DNA from: Bursaphelenchus xylophilus
Lineage: Eukaryota > Nematoda > Chromadorea > Rhabditida > Aphelenchoididae
Assembly: GCA_904066235.2 (NCBI GenBank)
Contig: CAJFCV020000001.1
Coordinates: forward strand, 10,721,291 to 10,785,290
DNA length: 64,000 nt
Direction: 5' to 3'
Below, piece by piece: positions 53,404 to 64,000 of the stretch. Each line of letters opens with the position of its first letter. Positions within the stretch are counted from its first letter, which is position 1. A program made the translations under genes and the position numbers. The notes beneath the pieces were generated by a model. The model was not told the origin of the DNA. It ran no database searches and saw only the letters and a list, made by a program, of their open reading frames with translations.

Positions 53404-55629
53404 GGTGTCTAGTATAATATAAGAGTTTTTCGCCCAGTGTCGGCGTAATTTGATTGCAAAAGAGCTGAAACTTGCCATGCTAAAATCTCAGGCGATTAGC
53501 TTTCCAATGGTGTATGTCTTGTCAATTCACTCCGTCATCACTAATTCACTTTTTTTAAAACCGGTGTCTAGTATAATATCAGAGTTTTTCGCCCAGTGTC
53601 GGCGTAATTTGATTGCAAAAGAGCTGAAACTTGCCATGCTAAAATCTCAGGCGATTAGCTTTCGAATGGTGTATGTCTTGTCAATTCACTCCGTCATCAC
53701 TAATTCACTTTTTTTAAAACCGGTGTCTAGTATAATATCAGAGTTTTTCGCCCAGTGTCGGCGTAATTTGATTGCAAAAGAGCTGAAACTTGCCATGCTA
53801 AAATCTCAGGCGATTAGCTTTCGAATGGTGTATGTCTTGTCAATTCACTCCGTCATCACTAATTCACTTTTTTTAAAACCGGTGTCTAGTATAATATCAG
53901 AGTTTTTCGCCCAGTGTCGGCGTAGTTTGATTCCAAAAAAGCTGAAGCTTGCCATGCTAAAATCTCAGGCGATTAGCTTTCGAATGGTGTATGTCTTGTC
54001 AATTCACTCCGTCATCACTAATTCACTTTTTTTCAAACTGTTGTCTAGTATAATATCAGAGTTTTTCGCCCAGTGTCGGCGTAGTTTGATTCCAAAAAAG
54101 CTGAAGCTTGCCATGCTAAAATCTCAGGCGATTAGCTTTTGAATGGTGTATGTCTTGTCAATTCACTCCGTCATCACTAATTCACTTTTTTTAAAACCGG
54201 TGTCTAGTATAATATCAGAGTTTTTCGCCCAGTGTCGGCGTAATTTGATTGCAAAAGAGCTGAAACTTGCCATGCTAAAATCTCAGGCGATTAGCTTTCG
54301 AATGGTGTATGTCTTGTCAATTCACTCCGTCATCACTAATTCACTTTTTTTAAAACCGGTGTCTAGTATAATATCAGAGTTTTTCGCCCAGTGTCGGCGT
54401 AATTTGATTCCAAAAAAGCTGAAACTTGCCATGCTAAAATCTCAGGCGATTAACTTTCGAATGGTGTATGTCTTGTCAATTCACTCCGTCATCACTAATT
54501 CACTTTTTTTAAAACCGGTGTCTAGTATAATATAAGAGTTTTTCGCCCAGTGTCGGCGTAATTTGATTGCAAAAGAGCTGAAACTTGCCATGCTAAAATC
54601 TCAGGCGATTAACTTTCGAATGGTGTATGTCTTGTCAATTCACTCCGTCATCACTAATTCACTTTTTTTCAAACTGTTGTCTAGTATAATATCAGAGTTT
54701 TTCGCCCAGTGTCGGCGTAATTTGATTGCAAAAGAGCTGAAACTTGCCATGCTAAAATCTCAGGCGATTAGCTTTCGAATGGTGTATGTCTTGTCAATTC
54801 ACTCCGTCATCACTAATTCACTTTTTTTAAAACCGGTGTCTAGTATAATATCAGAGTTTTTCGCCCAGTGTCGGCGTAATTTGATTGCAAAAGAGCTGAA
54901 ACTTGCCATGCTAAAATCTCAGGCGATTAGCTTTCGAATGGTGTATGTCTTGTCAATTCACTCCGTCATCACTAATTCACTTTTTTTAAAACCGGTGTCT
55001 AGTATAATATCAGAGTTTTTCGCCCAGTGTCGGCGTAGTTTGATTCCAAAAAAGCTGAAGCTTGCCATGCTAAAATCTCAGGCGATTAGCTTTCGAATGG
55101 TGTATGTCTTGTCAATTCACTCCGTCATCACTAATTCACTTTTTTTCAAACTGTTGTCTAGTATAATATCAGAGTTTTTCGCCCAGTGTCGGCGTAGTTT
55201 GATTCCAAAAAAGCTGAAGCTTGCCATGCTAAAATCTCAGGCGATTAGCTTTTGAATGGTGTATGTCTTGTCAATTCACTCCGTCATCACTAATTCACTT
55301 TTTTTAAAACCGGTGTCTAGTATAATATCAGAGTTTTTCGCCCAGTGTCGGCGTAATTTGATTGCAAAAGAGCTGAAACTTGCCATGCTAAAATCTCAGG
55401 CGATTAGCTTTCGAATGGTGTATGTCTTGTCAATTCACTCCGTCATCACTAATTCACTTTTTTTAAAACCGGTGTCTAGTATAATATCAGAGTTTTTCGC
55501 CCAGTGTCGGCGTAATTTGATTCCAAAAAAGCTGAAACTTGCCATGCTAAAATCTCAGGCGATTAACTTTCGAATGGTGTATGTCTTGTCAATTCACTCC
55601 GTCATCACTAATTCACTTTTTTTAAAACC
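53404..55629 (+). repeat. 7-monomer HOR, two tandem copies of 1,113 bp
   Basis: The units are 53404-54516 and 54517-55629, each exactly 1,113 bp (7 x 159). Order: A(C18A); A; A; S ending in CTGTTG; S(C101T); A; P(G96A). They differ mainly in the first monomer: G102C with a normal junction in unit 1, G96A with a CTGTTG junction in unit 2. A partial third unit begins at 55630 and repeats that first monomer before diverging. Confidence 0.85.
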
Positions 55630-58600
55630 GGTGTCTAGTATAATATAAGAGTTTTTCGCCCAGTGTCGGCGTAATTTGATTGCAAAAGAGCTGAAACTTG
55701 CCATGCTAAAATCTCAGGCGATTAACTTTCGAATGGTGTATGTCTTGTCAATTCACTCCGTCATCACTAATTCACTTTTTTTTCAAACTGTTGTCTAGTA
55801 TAATATCAGAGTTTTTCGCCCAGTGTCGGCGTAATTTGATTGCAAAAGAGCTGAAACTTGCCATGCTAAAATCTCAGGCGATTAGCTTTCGAATGGTGTA
55901 TGTCTTGTCAATTCACTCCGTCATCACTAATTCACTTTTTTTCAAACTGTTGTCTAGTATAATATCAGAGTTTTTCGCCCAGTGTCGGCGTAATTTGATT
56001 CCAAAAAAGCTGAAACTTGCCATGCTAAAATCTCAGGCGATTAACTTTCGAATGGTGTATGTCTTGTCAATTCACTCCGTCATCACTAATTCACTTTTTT
56101 TAAAACCGGTGTCTAGTATAATATAAGAGTTTTTCGCCCAGTGTCGGCGTAATTTGATTGCAAAAGAGCTGAAACTTGCCATGCTAAAATCTCAGGCGAT
56201 TAGCTTTCGAATGGTGTATGTCTTGTCAATTCACTCCGTCATCACTAATTCACTTTTTTTCAAACTGTTGTCTAGTATAATATCAGAGTTTTTCGCCCAG
56301 TGTCGGCGTAGCTTGATTCCAAAAAAGCTGAAGCTTGCCATGCTAAAATCTCAGGCGATTAGCTTTTGAATGGTGTATGTCTTGTCAATTCACTCCGTCA
56401 TCACTAATTCACTTTTTTTAAAACCGGTGTCTAGTATAATATCAGAGTTTTTCGCCCAGTGTCGGCGTAGTTTGATTCCAAAAAAGCTGAAGCTTGCCAT
56501 GCTAAAATCTCAGGCGATTAGCTTTCGAATGGTGTATGTCTTGTCAATTCACTCCGTCATCACTAATTCACTTTTTTTAAAACCGGTGTCTAGTATAATA
56601 TCAGAGTTTTTCGCCCAGTGTCGGCGTAATTTGATTGCAAAAGAGCTGAAACTTGCCATGCTAAAATCTCAGGCGATTAGCTTTCGAATGGTGTATGTCT
56701 TGTCAATTCACTCCGTCATCACTAATTCACTTTTTTTAAAACCGGTGTCTAGTATAATATCAGAGTTTTTCGCCCAGTGTCGGCGTAATTTGATTGCAAA
56801 AGAGCTGAAACTTGCCATGCTAAAATCTCAGGCGATTAGCTTTCGAATGGTGTATGTCTTGTCAATTCACTCCGTCATCACTAATTCACTTTTTTTAAAA
56901 CCGGTGTCTAGTATAATATCAGAGTTTTTCGCCCAGTGTCGGCGTAATTTGATTCCAAAAAAGCTGAAACTTGCCATGCTAAAATCTCAGGCGATTAGCT
57001 TTCGAATGGTGTATGTCTTGTCAATTCACTCCGTCATCACTAATTCACTTTTTTTAAAACCGGTGTCTAGTATAATATCAGAGTTTTTCGCCCAGTGTCG
57101 GCGTAATTTGATTCCAAAAAAGCTGAAACTTGCCATGCTAAAATCTCAGGCGATTAACTTTCGAATGGTGTATGTCTTGTCAATTCACTCCGTCATCACT
57201 AATTCACTTTTTTTAAAACCGGTGTCTAGTATAATATAAGAGTTTTTCGCCCAGTGTCGGCGTAATTTGATTGCAAAAGAGCTGAAACTTGCCATGCTAA
57301 AATCTCAGGCGATTAGCTTTCCAATGGTGTATGTCTTGTCAATTCACTCCGTCATCACTAATTCACTTTTTTTAAAACCGGTGTCTAGTATAATATCAGA
57401 GTTTTTCGCCCAGTGTCGGCGTAATTTGATTGCAAAAGAGCTGAAACTTGCCATGCTAAAATCTCAGGCGATTAGCTTTCCAATGGTGTATGTCTTGTCA
57501 ATTCACTCCGTCATCACTAATTCACTTTTTTTAAAACCGGTGTCTAGTATAATATCAGAGTTTTTCGCCCAGTGTCGGCGTAATTTGATTCCAAAAAAGC
57601 TGAAACTTGCCATGCTAAAATCTCAGGCGATTAACTTTCGAATGGTGTATGTCTTGTCAATTCACTCCGTCATCACTAATTCACTTTTTTTAAAACCGGT
57701 GTCTAGTATAATATAAGAGTTTTTCGCCCAGTGTCGGCGTAATTTGATTGCAAAAGAGCTGAAACTTGCCATGCTAAAATCTCAGGCGATTAGCTTTCCA
57801 ATGGTGTATGTCTTGTCAATTCACTCCGTCATCACTAATTCACTTTTTTTAAAACCGGTGTCTAGTATAATATCAGAGTTTTTCGCCCAGTGTCGGCGTA
57901 ATTTGATTGCAAAAGAGCTGAAACTTGCCATGCTAAAATCTCAGGCGATTAGCTTTCGAATGGTGTATGTCTTGTCAATTCACTCCGTCATCACTAATTC
58001 ACTTTTTTTAAAACCGGTGTCTAGTATAATATCAGAGTTTTTCGCCCAGTGTCGGCGTAATTTGATTCCAAAAAAGCTGAAACTTGCCATGCTAAAATCT
58101 CAGGCGATTAGCTTTCGAATGGTGTATGTCTTGTCAATTCACTCCGTCATCACTAATTCACTTTTTTTAAAACCGGTGTCTAGTATAATATCAGAGTTTT
58201 TCGCCCAGTGTCGGCGTAATTTGATTCCAAAAAAGCTGAAACTTGCCATGCTAAAATCTCAGGCGATTAACTTTCGAATGGTGTATGTCTTGTCAATTCA
58301 CTCCGTCATCACTAATTCACTTTTTTTAAAACCGGTGTCTAGTATAATATAAGAGTTTTTCGCCCAGTGTCGGCGTAATTTGATTGCAAAAGAGCTGAAA
58401 CTTGCCATGCTAAAATCTCAGGCGATTAGCTTTCGAATGGTGTATGTCTTGTCAATTCACTCCGTCATCACTAATTCACTTTTTTTCAAACTGTTGTCTA
58501 GTATAATATCAGAGTTTTTCGCCCAGTGTCGGCGTAGTTTGATTCCAAAAAAGCTGAAGCTTGCCATGCTAAAATCTCAGGCGATTAGCTTTTGAATGGT

Positions 58601-61600
58601 GTATGTCTTGTCAATTCACTCCGTCATCACTAATTCACTTTTTTTAAAACCGGTGTCTAGTATAATATCAGAGTTTTTCGCCCAGTGTCGGCGTAGTTTG
58701 ATTCCAAAAAAGCTGAAGCTTGCCATGCTAAAATCTCAGGCGATTAGCTTTCGAATGGTGTATGTCTTGTCAATTCACTCCGTCATCACTAATTCACTTT
58801 TTTTTAAAACCGGTGTCTAGTATAATATCAGAGTTTTTCGCCCAGTGTCGGCGTAATTTGATTGCAAAAGAGCTGAAACTTGCCATGCTAAAATCTCAGG
58901 CGATTAGCTTTCGAATGGTGTATGTCTTGTCAATTCACTCCGTCATCACTAATTCACTTTTTTTTAAAACCGGTGTCTAGTATAATATCAGAGTTTTTCG
59001 CCCAGTGTCGGCGTAATTTGATTGCAAAAGAGCTGAAACTTGCCATGCTAAAATCTCAGGCGATTAGCTTTCGAATGGTGTATGTCTTGTCAATTCACTC
59101 CGTCATCACTAATTCACTTTTTTTAAAACCGGTGTCTAGTATAATATCAGAGTTTTTCGCCCAGTGTCGGCGTAATTTGATTCCAAAAAAGCTGAAACTT
59201 GCCATGCTAAAATCTCAGGCGATTAACTTTCGAATGGTGTATGTCTTGTCAATTCACTCCGTCATCACTAATTCACTTTTTTTAAAACCGGTGTCTAGTA
59301 TAATATAAGAGTTTTTCGCCCAGTGTCGGCGTAATTTGATTGCAAAAGAGCTGAAACTTGCCATGCTAAAATCTCAGGCGATTAGCTTTCCAATGGTGTA
59401 TGTCTTGTCAATTCACTCCGTCATCACTAATTCACTTTTTTTAAAACCGGTGTCTAGTATAATATCAGAGTTTTTCGCCCAGTGTCGGCGTAATTTGATT
59501 GCAAAAGAGCTGAAACTTGCCATGCTAAAATCTCAGGCGATTAGCTTTCGAATGGTGTATGTCTTGTCAATTCACTCCGTCATCACTAATTCACTTTTTT
59601 TCAAACTGTTGTCTAGTATAATATCAGAGTTTTTCGCCCAGTGTCGGCGTAGTTTGATTCCAAAAAAGCTGAAGCTTGCCATGCTAAAATCTCAGGCGAC
59701 TAGCTTTTGAATGGTGTATGTCTTGTCAATTCACTCCGTCATCACTAATTCACTTTTTTTAAAACCGGTGTCTAGTATAATATCAGAGTTTTTCGCCCAG
59801 TGTCGGCGTAGTTTGATTCCAAAAAAGCTGAAGCTTGCCATGCTAAAATCTCAGGCGATTAGCTTTCGAATGGTGTATGTCTTGTCAATTCACTCCGTCA
59901 TCACTAATTCACTTTTTTTAAAACCGGTGTCTAGTATAATATCAGAGTTTTTCGCCCAGTGTCGGCGTAATTTGATTCCAAAAAAGCTGAAACTTGCCAT
60001 GCTAAAATCTCAGGCGATTAGCTTTCGAATGGTGTATGTCTTGTCAATTCACTCCGTCATCACTAATTCACTTTTTTTTCAAACTGATGTCTAGTATAAT
60101 ATCAGAGTTTTTCGCCCAGTGTCGGCGTAATTTGATTCCAAAAAAGCTGAAACTTGCCATGCTAAAATCTCAGGCGATTAGCTTTCGAATGGTGTATGTC
60201 TTGTCAATTCACTCCGTCATCACTAATTCACTTTTTTTTCAAACTGATGTCTAGTATAATATCAGAGTTTTTCGCCCAGTGCCGGCGTAATTTGATTGCA
60301 AAAGAGCTGAAACTTGCCATGCTAAAATCTCAGGCGATTAGCTTTCGAATGGTGTATGTCTTGTCAATTCACTCCGTCATCACTAATTCACTTTTTTTCA
60401 AACTGTTGTCTAGTATAATATCAGAGTTTTTCGCCCAGTGTCGGCGTAGTTTGATTCCAAAAAAGCTGAAGCTTGCCATGCTAAAATCTCAGGCGATTAG
60501 CTTTTGAATGGTGTATGTCTTGTCAATTCACTCCGTCATCACTAATTCACTTTTTTTAAAACCGGTGTCTAGTATAATATCAGAGTTTTTCGCCCAGTGT
60601 CGGCGTAGTTTGATTCCAAAAAAGCTGAAGCTTGCCATGCTAAAATCTCAGGCGATTAGCTTTCGAATGGTGTATGTCTTGTCAATTCACTCCGTCATCA
60701 CTAATTCACTTTTTTTAAAACCGGGGTCTAGTATAATATCAGAGTTTTTCGCCCAGTGTCGGCGTAATTTGATTCCAAAAAAGCTGAAACTTGCCATGCT
60801 AAAATCTCAGGCGATTAGCTTTCGAATGGTGTATGTCTTGTCAATTCACTCCGTCATCACTAATTCACTTTTTTTTTCAAACTGATGTCTAGTGTAATAT
60901 CAGAGTTTTTCGCCCAGTGCCGGCGTAATTTGATTGCAAAAGAGCTGAAACTTGCCATGCTAAAATCTCAGGCGATTAGCTTTCGAATGGTGTATGTCTT
61001 GTCAATTCACTCCGTCATCACTAATTCACTTTTTTTTCAAACTGATGTCTAGTATAATATCAGAGTTTTTCGCCCAGTGTCGGCGTAATTTGATTCCAAA
61101 AAAGCTGAAACTTGCCATGCTAAAATCTCAGGCGATTAGCTTTCGAATGGTGTATGTCTTGTCAATTCACTCCTTCATCACTAATTCACTTTTTTTAAAA
61201 CCGGGGTCTAGTATAATATCAGAGTTTTTCGCCCAGTGTCGGCGTAGTTTGATTCCAAAAAAGCTGAAACTTGCCATGCTAACATCTCAGGCGATTAGCT
61301 TTCCAATGGTGTATGTCTTGTCAATTCACTCCGTCGTCACTAATTCACTTTTTTTTAAAACCGGTGTCTAGTATAATATCAGAGTTTTTCGCCCAGTGTC
61401 GGCGTAATTTGATTCCAAAAAAGCTGAAACTTGCCATGCTAAAATCTCAGGCGATTGGCTTTCGAATGGTGTATGTCTTGTCAATTCACTCCGTCATCAC
61501 TAATTCACTTTTTTTAAAACCGGTGTCTAGTATAATATCAGAGTTTTTCGCCCAGTGTCGGCGTAATTTGATTCCAAAAAAGCTGAAACTTGCCATGCTA

Positions 61601-61680
61601 AAATCTCAGGCGATTGGCTTTCGAATGGTGTATGTCTTGTCAATTCACTCCGTCATCACTAATTCACTTTTTTTAAAACC

Positions 61681-62563
61681 GGTGTCTAGTATAATATAAG
61701 AGTTTTTCGCCCAGTGTCGGCGTAATTTGATTGCAAAAGAGCTGAAACTTGCCATGCTAAAATCTCAGGCGATTAGCTTTCGAATGGTGTATGTCTTGTC
61801 AATTCACTCCTTCATCACTAATTCACTTTTTTTAAAACCGGGGTCTAGTATAATATCAGAGTTTTTCGCCCAGTGTCGGCGTAGTTTGATTCCAAAAAAG
61901 CTGAAACTTGCCATGCTAACATCTCAGGCGATTAGCTTTCCAATGGTGTATGTCTTGTCAATTCACTCCGTCGTCACTAATTCACTTTTTTTTAAAACCG
62001 GTGTCTAGTATAATATCAGAGTTTTTCGCCCAGTGTCGGCGTAATTTGATTCCAAAAAAGCTGAAACTTGCCATGCTAAAATCTCAGGCGATTAGCTTTC
62101 GAATGGTGTATGTCTTGTCAATTCACTCCGTCATCACTAATTCACTTTTTTTTTCAAACTGATGTCTAGTATAATATCAGAGTTTTTCGCCCAGTGCCGG
62201 CGTAATTTGATTGCAAAAGAGCTGAAACTTGCCATGCTAAAATCTCAGGCGATTAGCTTTCGAATGGTGTATGTCTTGTCAATTCACTCCGTCGTCACTA
62301 ATTCACTTTTTTTAAAACCGGTGTCTAGTATAATATCAGAGTTTTTCGCCCAGTGTCGGCGTAATTTGATTCCAAAAAAGCTGAAACTTGCCATGCTAAA
62401 ATCTCAGGCGATTGGCTTTCGAATGGTGTATGTCTTGTCAATTCACTCCGTCATCACTAATTCACTTTTTTTTAAAACCGGTGTCTAGTATAATATCAGA
62501 GTTTTTCGCCCAGTGTCGGCGTAATTTGATTCCAAAAAAGCTGAAACTTGCCATGCTAAAATC
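61681..62563 (+). repeat. Segment duplicated at a 1,437-bp offset, copy 1
   Basis: Order: A(C18A, G131T giving CTCCTTC); S(T3G giving CCGGGGTC, A81C giving CTAACATC, G102C, A134G); P ending in CTGATG; A(C37, A134G); P(A95G); start of another P. The rare T3G/A81C monomer also occurs near 49740 and 61203, the latter 637 bases before this one. Confidence 0.8.
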
Positions 62564-63117
62564 TCAGGCGATTGGCTTTCGAATGGTGTATGTCTTGTCA
62601 ATTCACTCCGTCATCACTAATTCACTTTTTTTAAAACCGGTGTCTAGTATAATATAAGAGTTTTTCGCCCAGTGTCGGCGTAATTTGATTGCAAAAGAGC
62701 TGAAACTTGCCATGCTAAAATCTCAGGCGATTGGCTTTCGAATGGTGTATGTCTTGTCAATTCACTCCGTCATCACTAATTCACTTTTTTTTAAAACCGG
62801 TGTCTAGTATAATATCAGAGTTTTTCGCCCAGTGTCGGCGTAATTTGATTCCAAAAAAGCTGAAACTTGCCATGCTAAAATCTCAGGCGATTGGCTTTCG
62901 AATGGTGTATGTCTTGTCAATTCACTCCGTCATCACTAATTCACTTTTTTTAAAACCGGTGTCTAGTATAATATAAGAGTTTTTCGCCCAGTGTCGGCGT
63001 AATTTGATTCCAAAAAAGCTGAAACTTGCCATGCTAAAATCTCAGGCGATTGGCTTTCGAATGGTGTATGTCTTGTCAATTCACTCCGTCATCACTAATT
63101 CACTTTTTTTTAAAACC

Positions 63118-64000
63118 GGTGTCTAGTATAATATAAGAGTTTTTCGCCCAGTGTCGGCGTAATTTGATTGCAAAAGAGCTGAAACTTGCCATGCTAAAAT
63201 CTCAGGCGATTAGCTTTCGAATGGTGTATGTCTTGTCAATTCACTCCTTCATCACTAATTCACTTTTTTTAAAACCGGGGTCTAGTATAATATCAGAGTT
63301 TTTCGCCCAGTGTCGGCGTAGTTTGATTCCAAAAAAGCTGAAACTTGCCATGCTAACATCTCAGGCGATTAGCTTTCCAATGGTGTATGTCTTGTCAATT
63401 CACTCCGTCGTCACTAATTCACTTTTTTTTAAAACCGGTGTCTAGTATAATATCAGAGTTTTTCGCCCAGTGTCGGCGTAATTTGATTCCAAAAAAGCTG
63501 AAACTTGCCATGCTAAAATCTCAGGCGATTAGCTTTCGAATGGTGTATGTCTTGTCAATTCACTCCGTCATCACTAATTCACTTTTTTTTCAAACTGATG
63601 TCTAGTATAATATCAGAGTTTTTCGCCCAGTGCCGGCGTAATTTGATTGCAAAAGAGCTGAAACTTGCCATGCTAAAATCTCAGGCGATTAGCTTTCGAA
63701 TGGTGTATGTCTTGTCAATTCACTCCGTCGTCACTAATTCACTTTTTTTTAAAACCGGTGTCTAGTATAATATCAGAGTTTTTCGCCCAGTGTCGGCGTA
63801 ATTTGATTCCAAAAAAGCTGAAACTTGCCATGCTAAAATCTCAGGCGATTGGCTTTCGAATGGTGTATGTCTTGTCAATTCACTCCGTCATCACTAATTC
63901 ACTTTTTTTAAAACCGGTGTCTAGTATAATATCAGAGTTTTTCGCCCAGTGTCGGCGTAATTTGATTCCAAAAAAGCTGAAACTTGCCATGCTAAAATCT
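63118..64000 (+). repeat. Segment duplicated at a 1,437-bp offset, copy 2 (cut by window end)
   Basis: The same monomer order and rare changes as 61681-62563, nine monomers further on. T tracts differ: the CTGATG junction follows T8 here and T9 in the first copy. The window ends inside the P monomer at the right, so the full extent of the duplication is not visible. Confidence 0.8.

Larger units (their letters stand above)
1..64000 (+). repeat. Satellite DNA array, ~159-bp monomer, ~402 head-to-tail copies
   Basis: The same unit recurs from the first to the last base with no interruption, always in the same orientation. The landmark GGTGTCTAGTATAATATC returns every 158, 159 or 160 bases, apart from a few variants listed separately. 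Neighbouring copies differ by only about one to six substitutions by eye, so identity is roughly 96-99%. The array has no flank in this window, so its true length is unknown and exceeds 64 kb. Tandem arrays of this size and uniformity are typical of eukaryotic centromeric or heterochromatic satellites. I do not recognise the family. It is not the 171-bp primate alpha satellite. There is no stretch over 300 bases that is anything other than this repeat. Confidence 0.98.
37323..64000 (+). repeat. Array domain 5: S-type, C18A, CTGTTG/CTGATG-rich mosaic
   Basis: About 168 monomers. G115 is rare and C115 dominates. C18A monomers (ATATAAG) occur at least twenty times, mostly after P(G96A), P(A95G) or S monomers. 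The CTGTTG junction is frequent between about 37.8 and 60.4 kb and typically leads into an S monomer with A67G. The CTGATG junction is confined to 40.0-41.6 kb, 51.5 kb and 60.1-63.6 kb. Short cassettes of 3, 6, 7, 8 and 9 monomers are reused in different combinations. The array is still running at base 64,000. Confidence 0.85.

Noticed and set aside
1..64000. CRISPR array
   Set aside because: The repeated unit is the whole 159 bp with no unique spacers between copies; variation is scattered substitutions, not spacer turnover.
1..64000. Primate alpha satellite or another named satellite
   Set aside because: The monomer is 158-160 bp, not 171, and I recognise no alpha-satellite motif. I cannot match it to any family I know with confidence.

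Overview
The whole 64,000-base window is one head-to-tail array of a single satellite DNA family. The monomer is about 159 bp (158-160 bp) and about 39% GC, and the window holds roughly 402 copies. The array runs off both ends. I found no unique sequence, no inversion, no transposon, no RNA gene and no credible protein gene. This points to a eukaryotic chromosome, such as a centromeric, pericentromeric or other heterochromatic block. The species cannot be named from the sequence. The monomer keeps seven CpG sites, close to the number expected from its composition. That argues weakly against long, heavy germline CpG methylation and so leans towards an invertebrate; this is inference only.

All variant positions below use one monomer coordinate system. 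Position 1 is the first G of GGTGTCTAG, and the reference copy is 297-455. The diagnostic variants are: type A (G53, G59) or type P (C53, A59); T43C; A45G (S-type, usually with A67G, which makes a HindIII site); T78C; T94G; A95G; G96A; G102C; C101T; G115C or G115A; A134G; C18A; and a junction variant reading CAAACTGTTG or CAAACTGATG in place of AAAACCGGTG. Length varies almost only in a T7-T9/A3-A4 tract at the end of the monomer.

The array is a mosaic of local domains. Domain 1 (1-8397) is mostly type A with G115, plus a recurring A-A-A(134G)-P-P cassette. Domain 2 (8398-20306) carries a 10-monomer higher-order repeat (HOR) of about 1.59 kb in four copies, two of them each missing one monomer. 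Domain 3 (20307-26025) has a 5-monomer HOR in three copies and several small deletions. Domain 4 (26026-37322) has three 160-bp monomers in tandem, a 9-monomer cassette found again 4.46 kb away, and the first S-type monomers. Domain 5 (37323-64000) is rich in S-type, C18A and CTGTTG/CTGATG monomers, arranged as 3-, 6-, 7-, 8- and 9-monomer duplications, and includes the most divergent monomers of the window.

Long open frames exist on the + strand only because 159 is a multiple of 3 and the unit has no stop in one frame. They are not genes. The real content is the HOR architecture, which records unequal exchange and conversion within one satellite family.
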